Source: Anisakis pegreffii
Lineage: Eukaryota; Nematoda; Chromadorea; Rhabditida; Anisakidae
DNA length: 64,000 bases
Assembly: GCA_035041965.1 (NCBI GenBank)
Contig: JAPYMA010000378.1
Coordinates: 1 to 64,000, forward strand
Direction: 5' to 3'
A program made the position numbers and the translations under genes. Under the pieces are notes generated by a model, which had not been told where the DNA came from, searched no databases, and was given only the letters and a program-made list of their open reading frames with translations. Shown piece after piece: positions 1-14,400 of this stretch (its first letter is position 1; each line of letters begins with the position of its first letter).

Positions 1-3000
1 TCGTTTATTGTCTCACTAGAATGGGATCGAAATCGGGATTTGAATTAGGAAATGCATGGTTAGAGGTGGGAGAGCGGGATTCAACGCAAAATCTTTGCCT
101 CTTTGCTGATGATTATTTACTTTATCGTTCACAAATTCATGAGAGATGTGCCGACATGAATTGAGATTTAAGGTTTGTTTGGTGCGAATGAGATTTTTAT
201 TGTTGACAAAGATATGCTGAACTTTTGTTGACGGTTGAAGTTGAGTGCGCTGAAAATTTTGGCGATTCATCGTTCCAGCGTTGATTTTTTTGATCATCAG
301 TGAAAGCTGGAACGGTCGGAGAATAGAATATCAATGATCTTTATAAAAAATTCGTTCGATTCGCCACTTTGATGAGAATTCGTTGGAAGTAGTTAGTTTA
401 ATGAAATAGGTTTAAATCAGATCAATGAGAGTTTGATACGTTTAAATTAGCTGTAAGAGAAGTTGATTTGTTTAATTTAGTAATAAATTGATCCTTCATT
501 AAACTGCTCTCATGCTTCATTTTTGCATTGTGTATTGCGATCTGTTGTTTTCGTTTATTTTAAAGCGATGAGTGGATTTGAGAACATTGCAAATTTACAG
601 TTACTTCGATAGTGCGTTTGCTGATCAGCGGAAAACTGAAAGGTGAACAGTACTCTATGATATCAATTTGAAAAGATCTTTCAGAATTAATGAATCCTTT
701 CATTGAGCTTCTCACTGACCACGAAAGAAGCCTTCTGTAGGTTCAGTGAGCTGTACAATTAACATCTTTTCCAGTTTCATCAGTATTCTTTTTAGTTGTT
801 GTTAACTGAAAGAAAAGAAATGTAAAAAGGGTTCATTGATTCACTCGATAAAGAAATATTCATCTGACTAACTACCATCCATTTAATAATCAATTGCTCA
901 TTTTGTGTTCTCAGTTAATTGTTATAATGCTTTTGTTACTACATAATTTTAATGGTACCATATCTGATTATATATTCAGTTTTTATTTATTCTCCATTAA
1001 CAACTCATCAGTAATGCTTTCGATTGTGTCTATTGCTGCTACATGATTTGTATTCGTGTTTTTATTGATGAGGTAATGAAATCGTTTGCTCAATGCGACA
1101 ATCGTACCGCTCTTGTTTCACACTTTAAAAGGTTGTCAATCGCATCCAATAAGGCTCACCGTGAGAATTTCATCGAACTACTGTCGTGAAAGCTAACGGT
1201 GTAAGGCATGCGGATAAAGAATTTTTAGCTGCGTAAGTGATTGTGTAACGTTGCAAAATTCCTCCAGTCATCAAATGGTGCATTGAATAGTCTCATAAAT
1301 GTTCCGTGTAAACATTTCAATTCCTTGCAAAGGTATTATTGAGTATACCAAACGAGATTCGCGATGGAGTGCATGAAACAGTTAAACGTTTTGTAGATGC
1401 GTATTGGTGCGTATGGTCTCGAAGTAAGATATATTCTACACAAAATTTTTCAGTCACCAAATTCTCTTGGGCAGTTTCGTTGGACTGGTGCGTTGGATGA
1501 GGTGTTCGGCGAGTTGGATTGCATGTGACGATTTGATTTTGACGGTTCAGTGTTGCGAGTTTTGTTTGATGCATTTTTATTATTCATTAATTCATGACAA
1601 ATATTTGTGTTCATTCAATCGGTTCACGATTTTTATTCTCTCTTCATTGTTACTCGGTTGTGGAACAGTTCATTTACTGATTGCTATGGATCTATTACAG
1701 TGACTTTTACACGGCTAAATCGACCGCCGTTCTTTCCTTCTAATAACATTTGACCATTATTCTCTCTCCTCCCATTCCCTGCTTCCTCTAATAACCTTTT
1801 ACTTCTTAGTGACGATTCAGAAGAAGGCCAAAAACTTGATCCGTTGATCTAGAAATTTATTGCCAAGAATTTATCGGATTCTTATGATCAGACAATCATT
1901 TTGAAAAAATTATTAGGCAATCGTGAAAGGAATGTGAAAAAAGTGAGTTAACAATGGCTTGCAAACTTCTCCATTCCGCCGTCAGCTGTTGCTGATCCAA
2001 AAGGTCTGTTCTTTTATGGCTATTGGTTGCTTTCAACAATTACTCCGATGGTTCATCACCTCTATCAGTTGGTGTGTATTTTTTGGGCTTATTTCGAGCC
2101 CTAAAAGTCGTTGGACGGTTTGGGAGGAGGAGCGGAAGTTGGGACCTCTTTAGTTCTGAATCACTGGCTGTGTTAAAGGAAGGTGCCATGAAAATGCTTT
2201 CACTGATTAAGTCATAATGCGCTGTTATTGATGGTTTGAAAGATGAATGAATAAACATTCCGATTTCATTTCGTTTTGTTCAATAAATTTTCTGATACCT
2301 CGATTTTTTTTTCTTTCAGAATGATTCATTCATTCCATTTGAAATTCATTCTGAGATTATGACGGTGTTTCAAGAAGAGTGTAGTGCACAGAAGCAGTTC
2401 ATGCTGATAATGCTGAGTTCATAATTCATAATACAAAAGGACGGACGGATACATTCTCACTCTCAATAGGTTATGTAAACGTTTCGGTACTGATGACGAC
2501 GACGCATACCTTTCAAATACGCATCACTTATTGAAAATGTTAGAGAGCGATAATAGCTGAAGATATGATACTGCTTATTCGGAAATCTGTCTGATGAACG
2601 TTCATATTTCATCAGCTGAGATTAGCAGAATTGTTGCTGATTTTGTATTGCAATCGTACAGTTGATTCACCTTCTATAGAATAAATTGAGTTGTTCATAT
2701 CAATGGGACATTACCTTCGAATTCCTGATCACTCTGAACAAGATTGTAACACTATTCATAGCATATTTATGAGATCAATCTTCATTTCCAAAACTTAACT
2801 TCAACGTGATGATAATCTTCAATGCTTATAACCCTTCATCGTTCAGACTGAACGGCTATCGCGGTCGAACGACTTTGCATGAATACTCAAGCCCGGCTAT
2901 AATTTGAGAACTGTGTGCAGACCTTGACAAACATTCAAGTTATGCGTGACTTTGGGTATAGATTAATCATCAACTGTTATTCGGTAGTCTTTTGAATTCA

Positions 3001-4068
3001 GCTTTCGAAAATTTTTATTCTCTGAATGTATCTCACACGCATGTATTCAATAGAAAGATATATTTGTGTTGACTTTCGTTTGATTTTGTTGTTTTGATTT
3101 TGATTTTAGTAGAAAGAAATCAATTTTTGTATTCGTTCACTTGATCACGATGGTAGTCATAGAATTGAGGTAATGTATAAAAGTAATTTGATCATCTTTA
3201 ATATATGAATAATAGTTGCGTTTATAATATTTACTTTTGAACTATGATATTAAGCTTTCATAGCTGCTATAATATTTGGTGCAGTCAAACAACGATGCAC
3301 TCCAGCTATCGATCGTTCAGATAAATCTTATTCGTGCATCCTTCATTCTCTGCAACGAAATCTGATCTGTTCAAATGCAGTAATCGAATCACGCAAAAAT
3401 GAAGCTCATCAAATCGAGTGCACGAATATTTTGTGTGAGTCAAAGCGAGAAGATGCATGAAGCTACAGGCCATAAACTTGCTCAGTTAGTAAGCACAATG
3501 CTAATTTATTGAATACTTTTTTGCGTGAATACAGACATAAGTTACGGTATAGCGCACACATGTTGATTAAATTAATTTTATGTGCGTATAATACGTGTGT
3601 TGCATCAGTTGTGACGAGTAGACATCTGCTTGTTGGTTTATTTAAGTTTTAGTTTAAGTTGAACTTCAGTTTTAATTTTACGCAGTTTTTAGACTGTTCT
3701 CTGCGTATATCTACTCATTTTAGTGATGTTAAACGTTGTTCGTTGTTGATGTTGTTGCTATGATTCGTTGAAATTAATGCGAGCAATAAGACACAAACAT
3801 TCCTTGGCAAAAGGCTAACAAGTACATATATCATCGTTATTTGAACGATTCCACTCGGCTCGATGTTATGATTCAATTTGTCTTGTCTTTGACTTTAACT
3901 GGAGATTGAAAGGATAATGTATTCATTCATCATTTATCCACCGCCACATAATAAATCCAAGCAATTCACTTCGTAAAACAAGACCACATTCGCTCTTCTA
4001 TCCTTCCTTGCCCATATGCATTCCGTCTCGTCAGTTACCTGCACCTCACTGGTTCTGATTGCTTCAGT

Positions 4069-4254
4069 TCATAAATGTCCTTGGATTGGTACCAGATCGC
4101 ATATTTGCAATGTTAGCTTATTCAAAGCTCGCTCATTCTCAACGAGAGTTTGTCTTTCTGGTTTAGCTTTCTCATGAAAAGATGTAAACGTTTGCGCGAA
4201 TCCACGCTGAAAATCATCATCTGCCCTTACAAGCATTTCTGCGACAACTTTCAT
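4069..4254 (-). CDS. Candidate coding exon or small ORF
   Basis: 61 codons starting MKVVAEMLVRADDDFQRGFA and ending LTLQICDLVPIQGHL. The composition is protein-like (balanced charged and aliphatic residues, few of the Phe/Leu/Ile runs seen in chance frames). A GATCTG/GTACCA donor occurs near the end. No family is recognised and no neighbouring exon could be joined. It could be chance. Confidence 0.25.
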   Translation of the reverse strand: MKVVAEMLVRADDDFQRGFAQTFTSFHEKAKPERQTLVENERALNKLTLQICDLVPIQGHL

Positions 4255-6660
4255 TTCGATCGATGAAATAATTCGATCAGTTCAATGATTTATATCGCGA
4301 AGTGTTTAATTATGAGGTGTAATATAGCGATTGTAAGTATGAGTGAGTGGGTGCAATGAAACATGGGTAAGTGATGGTTCTATTCAAAAGAAACTTCGAA
4401 GAGGAATGGATGAATAATGAGAATATTGGTCGTCCTTGATGAGGCAAGAATTGTGTTATTTAGATGTGCTTCGTTGGTTTGGTTTTTTAATGAATTACAC
4501 ACCAATCATTACATACATGATAACTATCAGTTTTTGCATGAAACGACACTCAATTGTGCTTTTTGCATATGATCTATTCACATTATTGATATGTTCACAT
4601 GTAATCTCATATAATCGCGTGCCAGATTACTTTTCTTATTGTTTTTGTTACTCGACTTGATCGATGTTTGATAAGTAACGTTAAGAAAAGTTGGTGGCAG
4701 CATTTTGGAATTTGATTAAGGACGATTGTTCTGATCATCTTGAATGTTTACATTGAATCTAACTTGAAAGAATAAAAAATGGCTTACTTACTAATTTTAT
4801 GATTGAATTATTTGTTTGGACAAAGTTGCGAATATGAAAGAGTAATAATAAATCAAAGTGGAACGGATTTTTAAAATTGCTGTTTTCATGTTTTTTGAAA
4901 TGTTGAAAATTCTAACTAACTTTATGTTTCTTGAAATGCACGTTCTAAAGCACATTTAGGTTAGCGTCTCTTTTTAGGCAAAGATAACTTCGTACTCTCG
5001 TTGAGGCCGATCTTTTTGAAGGAACTGAATAAGGGCACTTTCTTTGAAAGAATCAGGTTGCTTTCACCTTCTCATTTCATTCCAGTCTAATAATACGCAA
5101 CGTTGTCGTCGTTAAGGCGGAATCTGCCCACTGCGAACACTCTCTCCCTGCCCCCTCCTCCCTCGATCACAGCCTTTTATTATCTATTCAGTGGAATCAA
5201 CAACTCATTTCATTCACTTCTCCTGTCCATCAAGAAACAACGATGTTACTGATTGATGAAATGCAGAAGAACGAATTTTTGCTGATTCGATTCGATTTTT
5301 GATGATTGAGTTGAGATGAAAGTTTCGTATTGTAGTATATTCAATAGATTTGACAGTCAATAGATTTGTTTTTATGAATATATTTGTAAGTACAGAACAC
5401 ATAAAACGCATGGTGTGAGCGGGAAGGTAGGTCTAACAACATCCATTCACACATTTCACGCCACAAATAGATATCATCTGAACGTTCCTTGCTTGCGAGA
5501 TAGAAGATGATGATGTTAGCGCACTGATGCTTTCAGACGTTTAACAATAAACGCTTGTGAATGAATTTCATTCATCCTGGAAAGAAAACGAATTGGTAAA
5601 TGCAAAAGAAATTCTGAAAGGGTCAAGCAGATTACCGCTGAGACTTCTGATCATGACTTGCCGAAAAGAGTTTTGCCCATGAATTATCCATTTGAAGCAG
5701 TTCCATCGAATGAACGAAAGAGTGTTAAAGAAGAAAACCTCAAATGGTCGGTGTAATCGCCAGTCATATCGATGTCGCTATCTATCTATCTCTCTTCGTG
5801 CAACCCCAACACAACGCTCATGTTAATGACTTATTTTATCTACGATCATCTTGAATTCACCTCAAAACTTTATAGTCAACTTTTATCGCTAGTTATCTTC
5901 CCTCAAATAACCTTTACCTATTTTCGTAAGTTTTTCATCCAAAAACTTCATATACAAACGACCGAACACTTTCAATCAATTTAATATTATCTCGTAAGCA
6001 CCATCATCACCACCATCCCCATCGCAACCCTTCATATTATTGTTGCCATTCATCAACTCATTGCTCAACGTTCAATTCAATTACTACTTCAAGGATCATT
6101 TAAATAAGAATATATGAATAACTGCTATCAGGTAATATTCTGCATTCCATCAATTTCATTCTTCATTAAGGTCACATTTGACGGCTTTTGAAATTATTCG
6201 TTCCGAATATTTGTGAATGAAAACGGTGTCTAAACAGGATACCGATGATTTCTGAAAATTGATCTGCAAATTGTTGCAAAAATTCAAGCATGAAGAGTAG
6301 CTGGAAAAAATTCCACGATACGATAACACATCAATCTGAGATGGATCCAGTAAAATAGAATATGTATCGAATCATGGACAGTTTTCTTAATATCACTTAT
6401 CAGTAAATATTTGAAAAGCAATGAGTGTTCGTCGTATTGTTCCGAAGTGATACGACAATAAATTCATGAATCGTGTTACTAACACACTACCATCACTTAT
6501 AACAATACGATGAGATTCAAACGTAACTTCTTTTTAGGAAGTGCATCAAATTGTATTGTGGTTTTTGTTTTTGAGCAAAAAAAATGAATGAATAGCCAGA
6601 ACGGAACCTTCGAAATGTTTTGTGTTTAATATTTTGCCATATCACGATGTGAAACACAAA

Positions 6661-6690
6661 CATTACGATTACCTTTTAGTAATCGTAATG
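6661..6690. repeat. Perfect 12-bp hairpin
   Basis: CATTACGATTAC (6661-6672) and its reverse complement GTAATCGTAATG (6679-6690) are separated by six bases. A second inverted pair, CATATCAC (6638-6645) and GTGATATG (6690-6697), surrounds it. Confidence 0.8.
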
Positions 6691-8207
6691 TGATATGAAA
6701 CGATTACCTTTCAAAGTTCACTGAGCAATCGTGCACATTCCCAGTCGCGAAATTGCTCTTTACTTTGGACTCTTCGATAATTCTCTTTTATTGGATAATT
6801 TGATAATGTTCAACGTATTTTTTATCTTATTCGAAGATATGATGATATGAGAGCAAGAAGAGCTTGAAATCATTACCACACAGCAACTGACCGCTTGAAT
6901 CGTTCTGCTTCACATAAATGGCATAGAATTTATCTGTTCAAGTTGTTTTCGCATAGAAACTGCACAAACGTTTGAGATGATATGAATTCGTCTCATTGTC
7001 AGTTGATTGTGTAAAGGAATACAAGTTGATGGATTCAGTCTTAAATACGAGCGGTTATAACCAATGGAATATTTCACACTCTCGCTGGAAGCAATCAGTG
7101 CAGACATGATAGATGCTGAGAAGGAAATGTTTCGATGGAAATTCATTTGTGATCGGAGTAGATTTTACGCATTGAAACTTTTTCAAATGCACTTTGGTCT
7201 GACGAAGCACGAATTTGCAGACACATGAGAATTTGATCGTAAACAAAGCAGATCTTCACACTTGCTAATCGAATATTTCATTTGAGTTTTCTAAATTGAA
7301 TGCAAAAGAAGTGATAAAATATTAACAATAAGATGTATCTGGGTGCAAGAAATGATAAACTTTTGAGAAGCAAATATTAATTACCTTTAAGCGCATTCAA
7401 AAATTATTTTTTAAACATTCAACAAAAAGCAATTTTGTTTTTTGCGAGGTCGTCTATCATGCATATTGCACGTTTAGCTGTGCACGAGCTTGTTTGTAGT
7501 CGAAATACATTCACTCTCGCACGCTCTATTTATGTTCTCTTACACAGCGATCATCAATTACCTGTATATTGCTAATTCGCTTCCTTAGTTAGGATTTTTT
7601 GTTTTCAATTTTATTGCAGATTTTTGCATTGGTTTTGTTCTCCCTTCTCAACATTCTTGTATTCGCACATGCTTCTAACAACAACACAACACGGGACAAT
7701 ATAATGTTTCTTGAATGAATCGAGTAGACTTCTCGTCTGGAAAAAATCGTTAAAGAATATCCATCCATAAATGCGGCTTTCGATTTCACAATCAGCATTT
7801 TCGACTCGTAACCATAAAGTTGAGTTGCGTGAAGTTTCAATACTTGGATGCAGAATATTTGAATGCAGCAGTTATAAATACTGTTGTATCTGTGAAGCTG
7901 TGACTACTCGGACTGAATCTGGACTGTTGGTGTATTGTTGTTCGTAACAGTGAGTGTGTCTGGTTTATGCAATAATAGCAAACCGATAGAAGAAAGTGTT
8001 GATTTTGAATGCTATTAATATTTGCTAACAGATTGTTAACTGAACGAATGATTCAAAACACTTACTACCGCTCTATCGGAATAAAACAATTCATCATCTT
8101 ATATTTTCACAGCTTTCAAAAAACCACGCAAACTTTCCGCAGTTTTCATTATTTATCAGTAGTAATCCACCGATTGACACATGCATCATACATTTCACAA
8201 TTGCCTA

Positions 8208-8426
8208 TCATCTGAAGCTGATCGGGTGCAATGCTTCTTTCGATGGCCATATTCCAAATGGTTGAGGTCTCGTCGCATGGTTGATTTCGAATTGAGCAAC
8301 TCTTTTAGGTATTGAAAATTTGAGATGGATGTTCCATTCATATGAGCTACGAACAGTATTTGACTGTTTTTGTGAAATTTTAATCATATCATCGCACTGA
8401 ACATTTACAGACTGAATTGTTTTCAC
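8208..8426 (-). CDS. Candidate coding exon
   Basis: 72 codons with coding-like composition. The second half reads WNIHLKFSIPKRVAQFEINH and RPQPFGIWPSKEALHPISF. No splice partner or family is recognised. The length alone is not significant at this base composition. Confidence 0.2.
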   Translation of the reverse strand: MKTIQSVNVQCDDMIKISQKQSNTVRSSYEWNIHLKFSIPKRVAQFEINHATRPQPFGIWPSKEALHPISFR

Positions 8427-11400
8427 ATGAAGTTTTTGTTTGAAATTAAGCTTTTAAAGATGTGTTTTTTGTTTGGTGAGAGGAGAATGCTTATTGCAAA
8501 ATTGGCTGCTGATTTTCATTCTTTTTAGTTGTTATCAAATTGCTTAGAAGAAGTATTATAGTTGGAAAGGAAATTTGATGGAGCATTACTGAACACACTT
8601 CAATATGAGCGATGTTGAATCAGCGCGAAATGTACAAAACGAAACAAATTTTCATGCAGCGAACAAGCGAATTGTTGTGGTATTAAATAGACGACGACAA
8701 CGACAGTACACGCAAACAAAGCGAGCGCGTCTTTTCATAAATAAATATTTTTATATATTTATAAATATAAGCAACGTTTACATGACTAATCGTTAAGCAG
8801 AATCATTTCAATCGCTCTTTCGGTAATATCAATACAAATCCTATCCTGTACACACTCATTCACCCAACATACAAATATCGTTTAATTCTTTTTTATCATT
8901 TCAGCATATCACTCTTGACCAAACTTCTTCTTCACTACCGTTCAAGTAAACAAATTTCTCCACCTTACTTTTAAACGATCCGCAATAGAATCGTTTTGCT
9001 CATTGTAATGAACAAAGTCCTAATGAAGTATCTAACTTCCAATATGGCTGAACGTCAATGGGCTGAAAAACTGCGATAAACTTAAGGTGAAATAGCAGTG
9101 CTCAGTTGTGAAGAGCATTTCAGTTGAACGAGGATGAGAAAGCTTTGAAATGCGCTGAAAGTCAGATAGGTGTTGATGATGGAGATAATTCCATAGCATT
9201 TTGTATATTTCCACAATTCTTTGACTTGCAGTAGGGTTTCATGGATATTGGAGCGAGGATCAGGAATGAGGTTTTGATTGTATGTGATGAGTCGTGAACT
9301 TTTATTTCTATTGAAAAAAAGTTGTGTTTTCGGATTATTCGTGCATTACTGAGTGCACTTGTACGGGAGTGGTGAAACTGCAGCAAACCTCCATGGAGTG
9401 CCTTCAGACGATACTTATTTTTAGTGGTACACGCTTAGTGAACAATCAGTGAAATGAAGGAACTGATCAAAATATCAAAAAATGCTTTTATCGAGTAACG
9501 AGTTCGAATAAAGACTGATATCCATATTCGGTTCGAAACGCGTTTATGATAGATGTAATCCTATTGCCTTATTCATTAAATATCATTTGCATTGACACAT
9601 CATTACTCGAAATGATTATCTGTTTGTAAATATTATTATACCACACTATGCATTCATTAGTTCATCGTGGGTGTATTTTAGAAAGAGAAATCTCCATAAT
9701 GTTTTCCATTTTTCGATACTCTTTTAGCAAAAAGCATCCATCTTTCTATTGCTCTAATTTAAATCGTTCCATTTCACAACGCCGTCCTCTATTAATTCAG
9801 TTCTGATCTGAATTGCTAATAAAGTACAGTATACCGAAAAACGATTACTTCAAAACCCATTTGCTGCATAGTTTGACACTTTTAAATAGTTAATCAACAT
9901 GCTGAATGCTTCAAACAGTAATGCATCTTCTGAGTGAACTTTGCCATATCGTTCGGATCTGAGCGCTTTCGCAATACGATAAGCTTAGGAAATTGATGGA
10001 TTTTTTGTGGCGAGCTGATTTCAGTCGTAATCAATCCAATCGACAATATTTTTTGGAGATGTGAACAGATTCGTTTTTTTATTCAACCAAATTCATATAA
10101 ACAGTTTGCTGATATGATTAAGTGCTACGATGAAATCCTTCATCTTTTCTCACTTACAATCAATTAACTGAGCCGAATTAAGAGATGCCTGAATGCACTT
10201 CTAAATAAAACTATTTTGATTGCAGCAAATAAGTATGCAGTATTTTTATGCTAAGAATATTAACTTTTGGCAAGTTTACTATTTTGAGGCACATGAATGC
10301 AGAAAAAAGGTATCGCACACCTAATCCAAAGGCTAGCCTGAACATAAAGCGGTCAGTTAGAAGCAGAAGGGTCTTAGGTTTCAGCTTGCAATAATGAGAC
10401 TATCACTTGGATATGGGTACAGTAATGCGGTGATTAGGCTGCTTGCTGGGGTGTGTATGTTTATCTGGAGTAATCAGTTTGTTCAATTTATGACACATGT
10501 ATGCTTAGGTATGGTAATGAGGTTATTCATTTAGAGAGGTGTGGTGCTGGAATGATTGATAGCATGTGTGGTGAACATAGACTGTAGTTATCAGTGCACG
10601 AATCGAGTCGAGTCACCATCACGGCATATTTCGTGATATTTATTGAGCTGATAGTTCATTCGTCTTGGAGTGTTCAAGTATCGGAATTCCCTTTTTCACG
10701 TACGTTTCCTTATCATTTCAGATAAATTATCGTATTGTTGATCAACAGTACACCTAATATCAGAAAGGGAATCGAAAAATAATCACTGTAATGATACTTT
10801 GTGTTGAGAGATTAAATCTATTTGGGTGTCAGTCATGAGCTTTGATCACCACCTCTCTTTAAAGTTATTGTGAGTAAGGTGTTTTGCGAATGAATGATTA
10901 TGAAACACTGAGTATGTTTGAAGCGATTTCGTTTCATTTAAACATGTTTTCGGAATTTACCACGGATAACGATGAGTACGAGTGAATGATATGACGAAAA
11001 TGTTAGAAATCCAGAATAAGAATTTGATTCTCGTATGCACATTTCAGTGCTACTCAAACAACTCAAAGTCGTTCTATAAAGTCCTGAGGGAAATACCGAC
11101 AAAAATTAGGTTGATTTTGATGAAGACTGATCAGGTATTTGTGCGTCGTCCGTTTATTGCCTGCCATAATTCGTGTTCAAGTCAAAACCTTGACATTTCG
11201 TGTGTTTGAATTCTTTTTCTAGAATGACGTCTTTGAAGAGTTATATTAGCACATAACCTCAAGGGATAACGAAACTGATCGTTAGATGTGTGGTGATTTT
11301 CGAAAGTATGCAAATCGAACTACGATGGTATCGTATCGTCTCGCGTTTGAAAACTGCAAAAGATTTCATGCTGATTGATAACTGTGTCAACGATAATCCT

Positions 11401-14400
11401 TTCAATGTGTTTATCAAGCAATATTCAAAACAAACGGTATTCTTAGCATGATTTACTATGTGCGATTCATTTGAATTGAGTGTAAGATTGGTTGAAATGA
11501 TATGCGAAAACAACAAATAATTGAAGTTAATTGAGTATTTGATGGAGAATGCGACGATGAGTTTATGCAATTCAGATGTTTGGCGTATTCATGATAGCTA
11601 ATCAGCTACAACTTTATTATAAACTCGTACAAAATGCAGTTAATAAACTGCAGTTGGGTTTGGAGCAGCTTGAAATGGACTGTAAGTAATGCTAATTACG
11701 GTTATTACGCGAGTGTTATTCGTCTGACGAGTTGATATTTGTTGATGGGCGTTTCAAATCTTTCGCATCCATACTGTCAATTTGCATGCCATCCAAAACC
11801 CATGCAGGAACAGTTTATGCAAATTTTATTCACGGCTCATAGACGCATCCATTCAGTTTACTTCTTTCATGTTTCCCGGACGTCTGTTTCGTCGTTGACT
11901 GAAGACATAAATTTCCAAACGTCTTCTCACATACCATACTATTAATAGGCAGTATGCGCACAATTACGGTATGTGCAACAGTCGCTGTACGAGATCTAAA
12001 ATGAAACACATCAGCAAATTATTTTCTGTATCAGTTTGCGTTACCTGTCTTTAATAAGACGGTAAAATGGTGTCTGATTCATTGAAATCATATTTCAAAG
12101 AAATTGTCAATCAATCATGTAATACATAGTGATGAGTCTTTTACTGGCATATAAGCTCTTTACCATTCAACCATCCGGCACGCATTTACCTTATTTATTT
12201 ACCCCTTCAACTTATTGCTTGTAATATTTGAAAAACATTTTGTTCATTGTGATTTTTGATGTACCTGCATGGTTTTGTATACTTCCAATAGTATTTGCAC
12301 TACTGTTCCGATGGAATAGTTTTGTTGGTTCAACGAAAGCTAACCACAAGAAGACCATCTGTTCGAAAGTTCACGACTGGATCTGAACTAAATGGTGCTG
12401 AGAGCTAACCAGCACCGTAGAGTGCCTATATATTTCTTAGTTATAAATTAATTATTCGTAAGATCAATTGTTTTATTGCTCTTTTAATCTCATTTTTATC
12501 GCGTTCCAAAGTCTTTATTAGCACTACTTTCTGTCATCTAAAGAAGTGATAAATTTACTTAATCGATCAATTATCAACTACTTGAAATGAAAGAAATTCA
12601 AGCGAATGAACAGTTCATAAGAAGTATTGTGTTCATTTTCCTCTTAGCTGAGTAATTAATCGCGTAAGTAAAACTATTGACTATCACGAGTTGGTCGACT
12701 TTTTTGTCGCTTTGATTAATTTGTCTCATTTTAAACGAGTCATTTGCATCGAACAAATTTTCATAAAAAACCACTCATCTATCAAATATTGCAATCATCC
12801 ATAAGCAACGAAATGCCAGACTTCAGTCATCTGTGCTCATATTCAAAACTTCTTCTGAATGTTTCTCGAGTATATCACTAGAATCTCGAAGATTCAATAG
12901 GAAAATGTGATTGAAACAATGTTTCTTTCCGAAAATATTATGGTGATTTCACGAAATTGAATTGTCTTGAATATGAGGTATATGAACACGTGCAATTGAT
13001 AAACTCTTTGAAACGGCCTGGTTTTTGTTTGCATCTTTGCAACAAATCAATCAGTGCTGTGCATAAAATAAATGTGATAAAGTCGATGAATGTAGTAAAA
13101 ATGTGGTCAAAATAGGTAAGAATGTGGTACAAAAAGTGCTGTTAGGATTATTCTAATGCCTAAAAACAACATGAATTCAGAACGATGTGTTTATAAGTTC
13201 ATTTGGTGACGTACTCGACGTCAGTGAATACTTACTGCTGCTGTATAAATGTTCAGAAAGAGCGAAACGCAAGCCGTTACATAACTGCACATTCAAACTA
13301 ATCCAATCGTAGATTACCGTTTTTCATACACTCTACATTCTGCGACACAATAATAAATACAACTGTTCATCCACCGCAATTTTTCGGTTTTATCTTTGCT
13401 GGGATCTCATTCATACGAATGTTTTTCAATGCTTTCTTTTGCTCATATTTTAACTTTAAACCAATTTCAGTGCTTCGAATAAGTATTTCCAAAAGTTATC
13501 TTTGCATTTCGCTGCTCTGTGCAGAAATGCGGAAACACTTGAATCTTTGAGATGGAAATGCATGACACTGCTTATTCAATTGAACAAACAAGTGAAATGC
13601 TGTAGCACTCCATTTGGTAAGAAATTGTTTTAAAACGGTCCTCTGACATTCATTGCGGTCGTTTCATCACTTACCCGAGGTTTTGAATTAGTTTTTTAAC
13701 TGGTATTTTGAAAAGGTCATTCATATTGCTCATACACAACATTTGATCTGAGAACTGCGCGCGGGTTCATTTCGTGCAAAATTAATTTCGAATCATGACT
13801 CTTGCTGTTTTCTTTTGTTCTTTTCGCACCAACTCCAAATTCTGATATGAATAATTCTTGAAGTGTATAAACGAATTCAAAATGCCATTTTATAGTTTGA
13901 TAAATGGCCACTTATAATGAATATTATTAAAGGATGCGATTGAAAGATATCAAATGGAATATTACGAGAATTTTTTAAATGAGATCTTTAAACGATACCA
14001 TTTTCGATAGATAAGTTTCCATAAGGAATTGCTGCTAAGCGACCGTTACTGAGATGAAGATCAAAAAGTGAATAATAGTGAGTGAACCATCCCAATTGTT
14101 GTCCACCTTCTTCATTCGAGTTTGATGTTGTCAACAATATAATATCCATCATGCACACTCATAAGGATGCATTTGTTTGTTTGTTTATTCATTCTTCGAT
14201 AAAATACTATCAATATCACTCAGTGCAGTGCTTGTTCGTTTGATTCTCATGTGTTCAGCTCAGATTGTTGTAATCCTCATGAAAGAGTAACAAAATTTTA
14301 TCTCGTCGTGAATCACAACTCGATACCAGCAACACATTCGTTCACTTGCATCCGCCTTTATTGACTACCTGATAATCTCCTCTACGAGCCATTCAGTGAA

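Noticed and set aside
11259..11570. 103-codon minus-strand frame
   Set aside because: At 35% GC several frames of over 100 codons are expected by chance; the Ile/Ser/Thr/Asn-rich composition gives no support.
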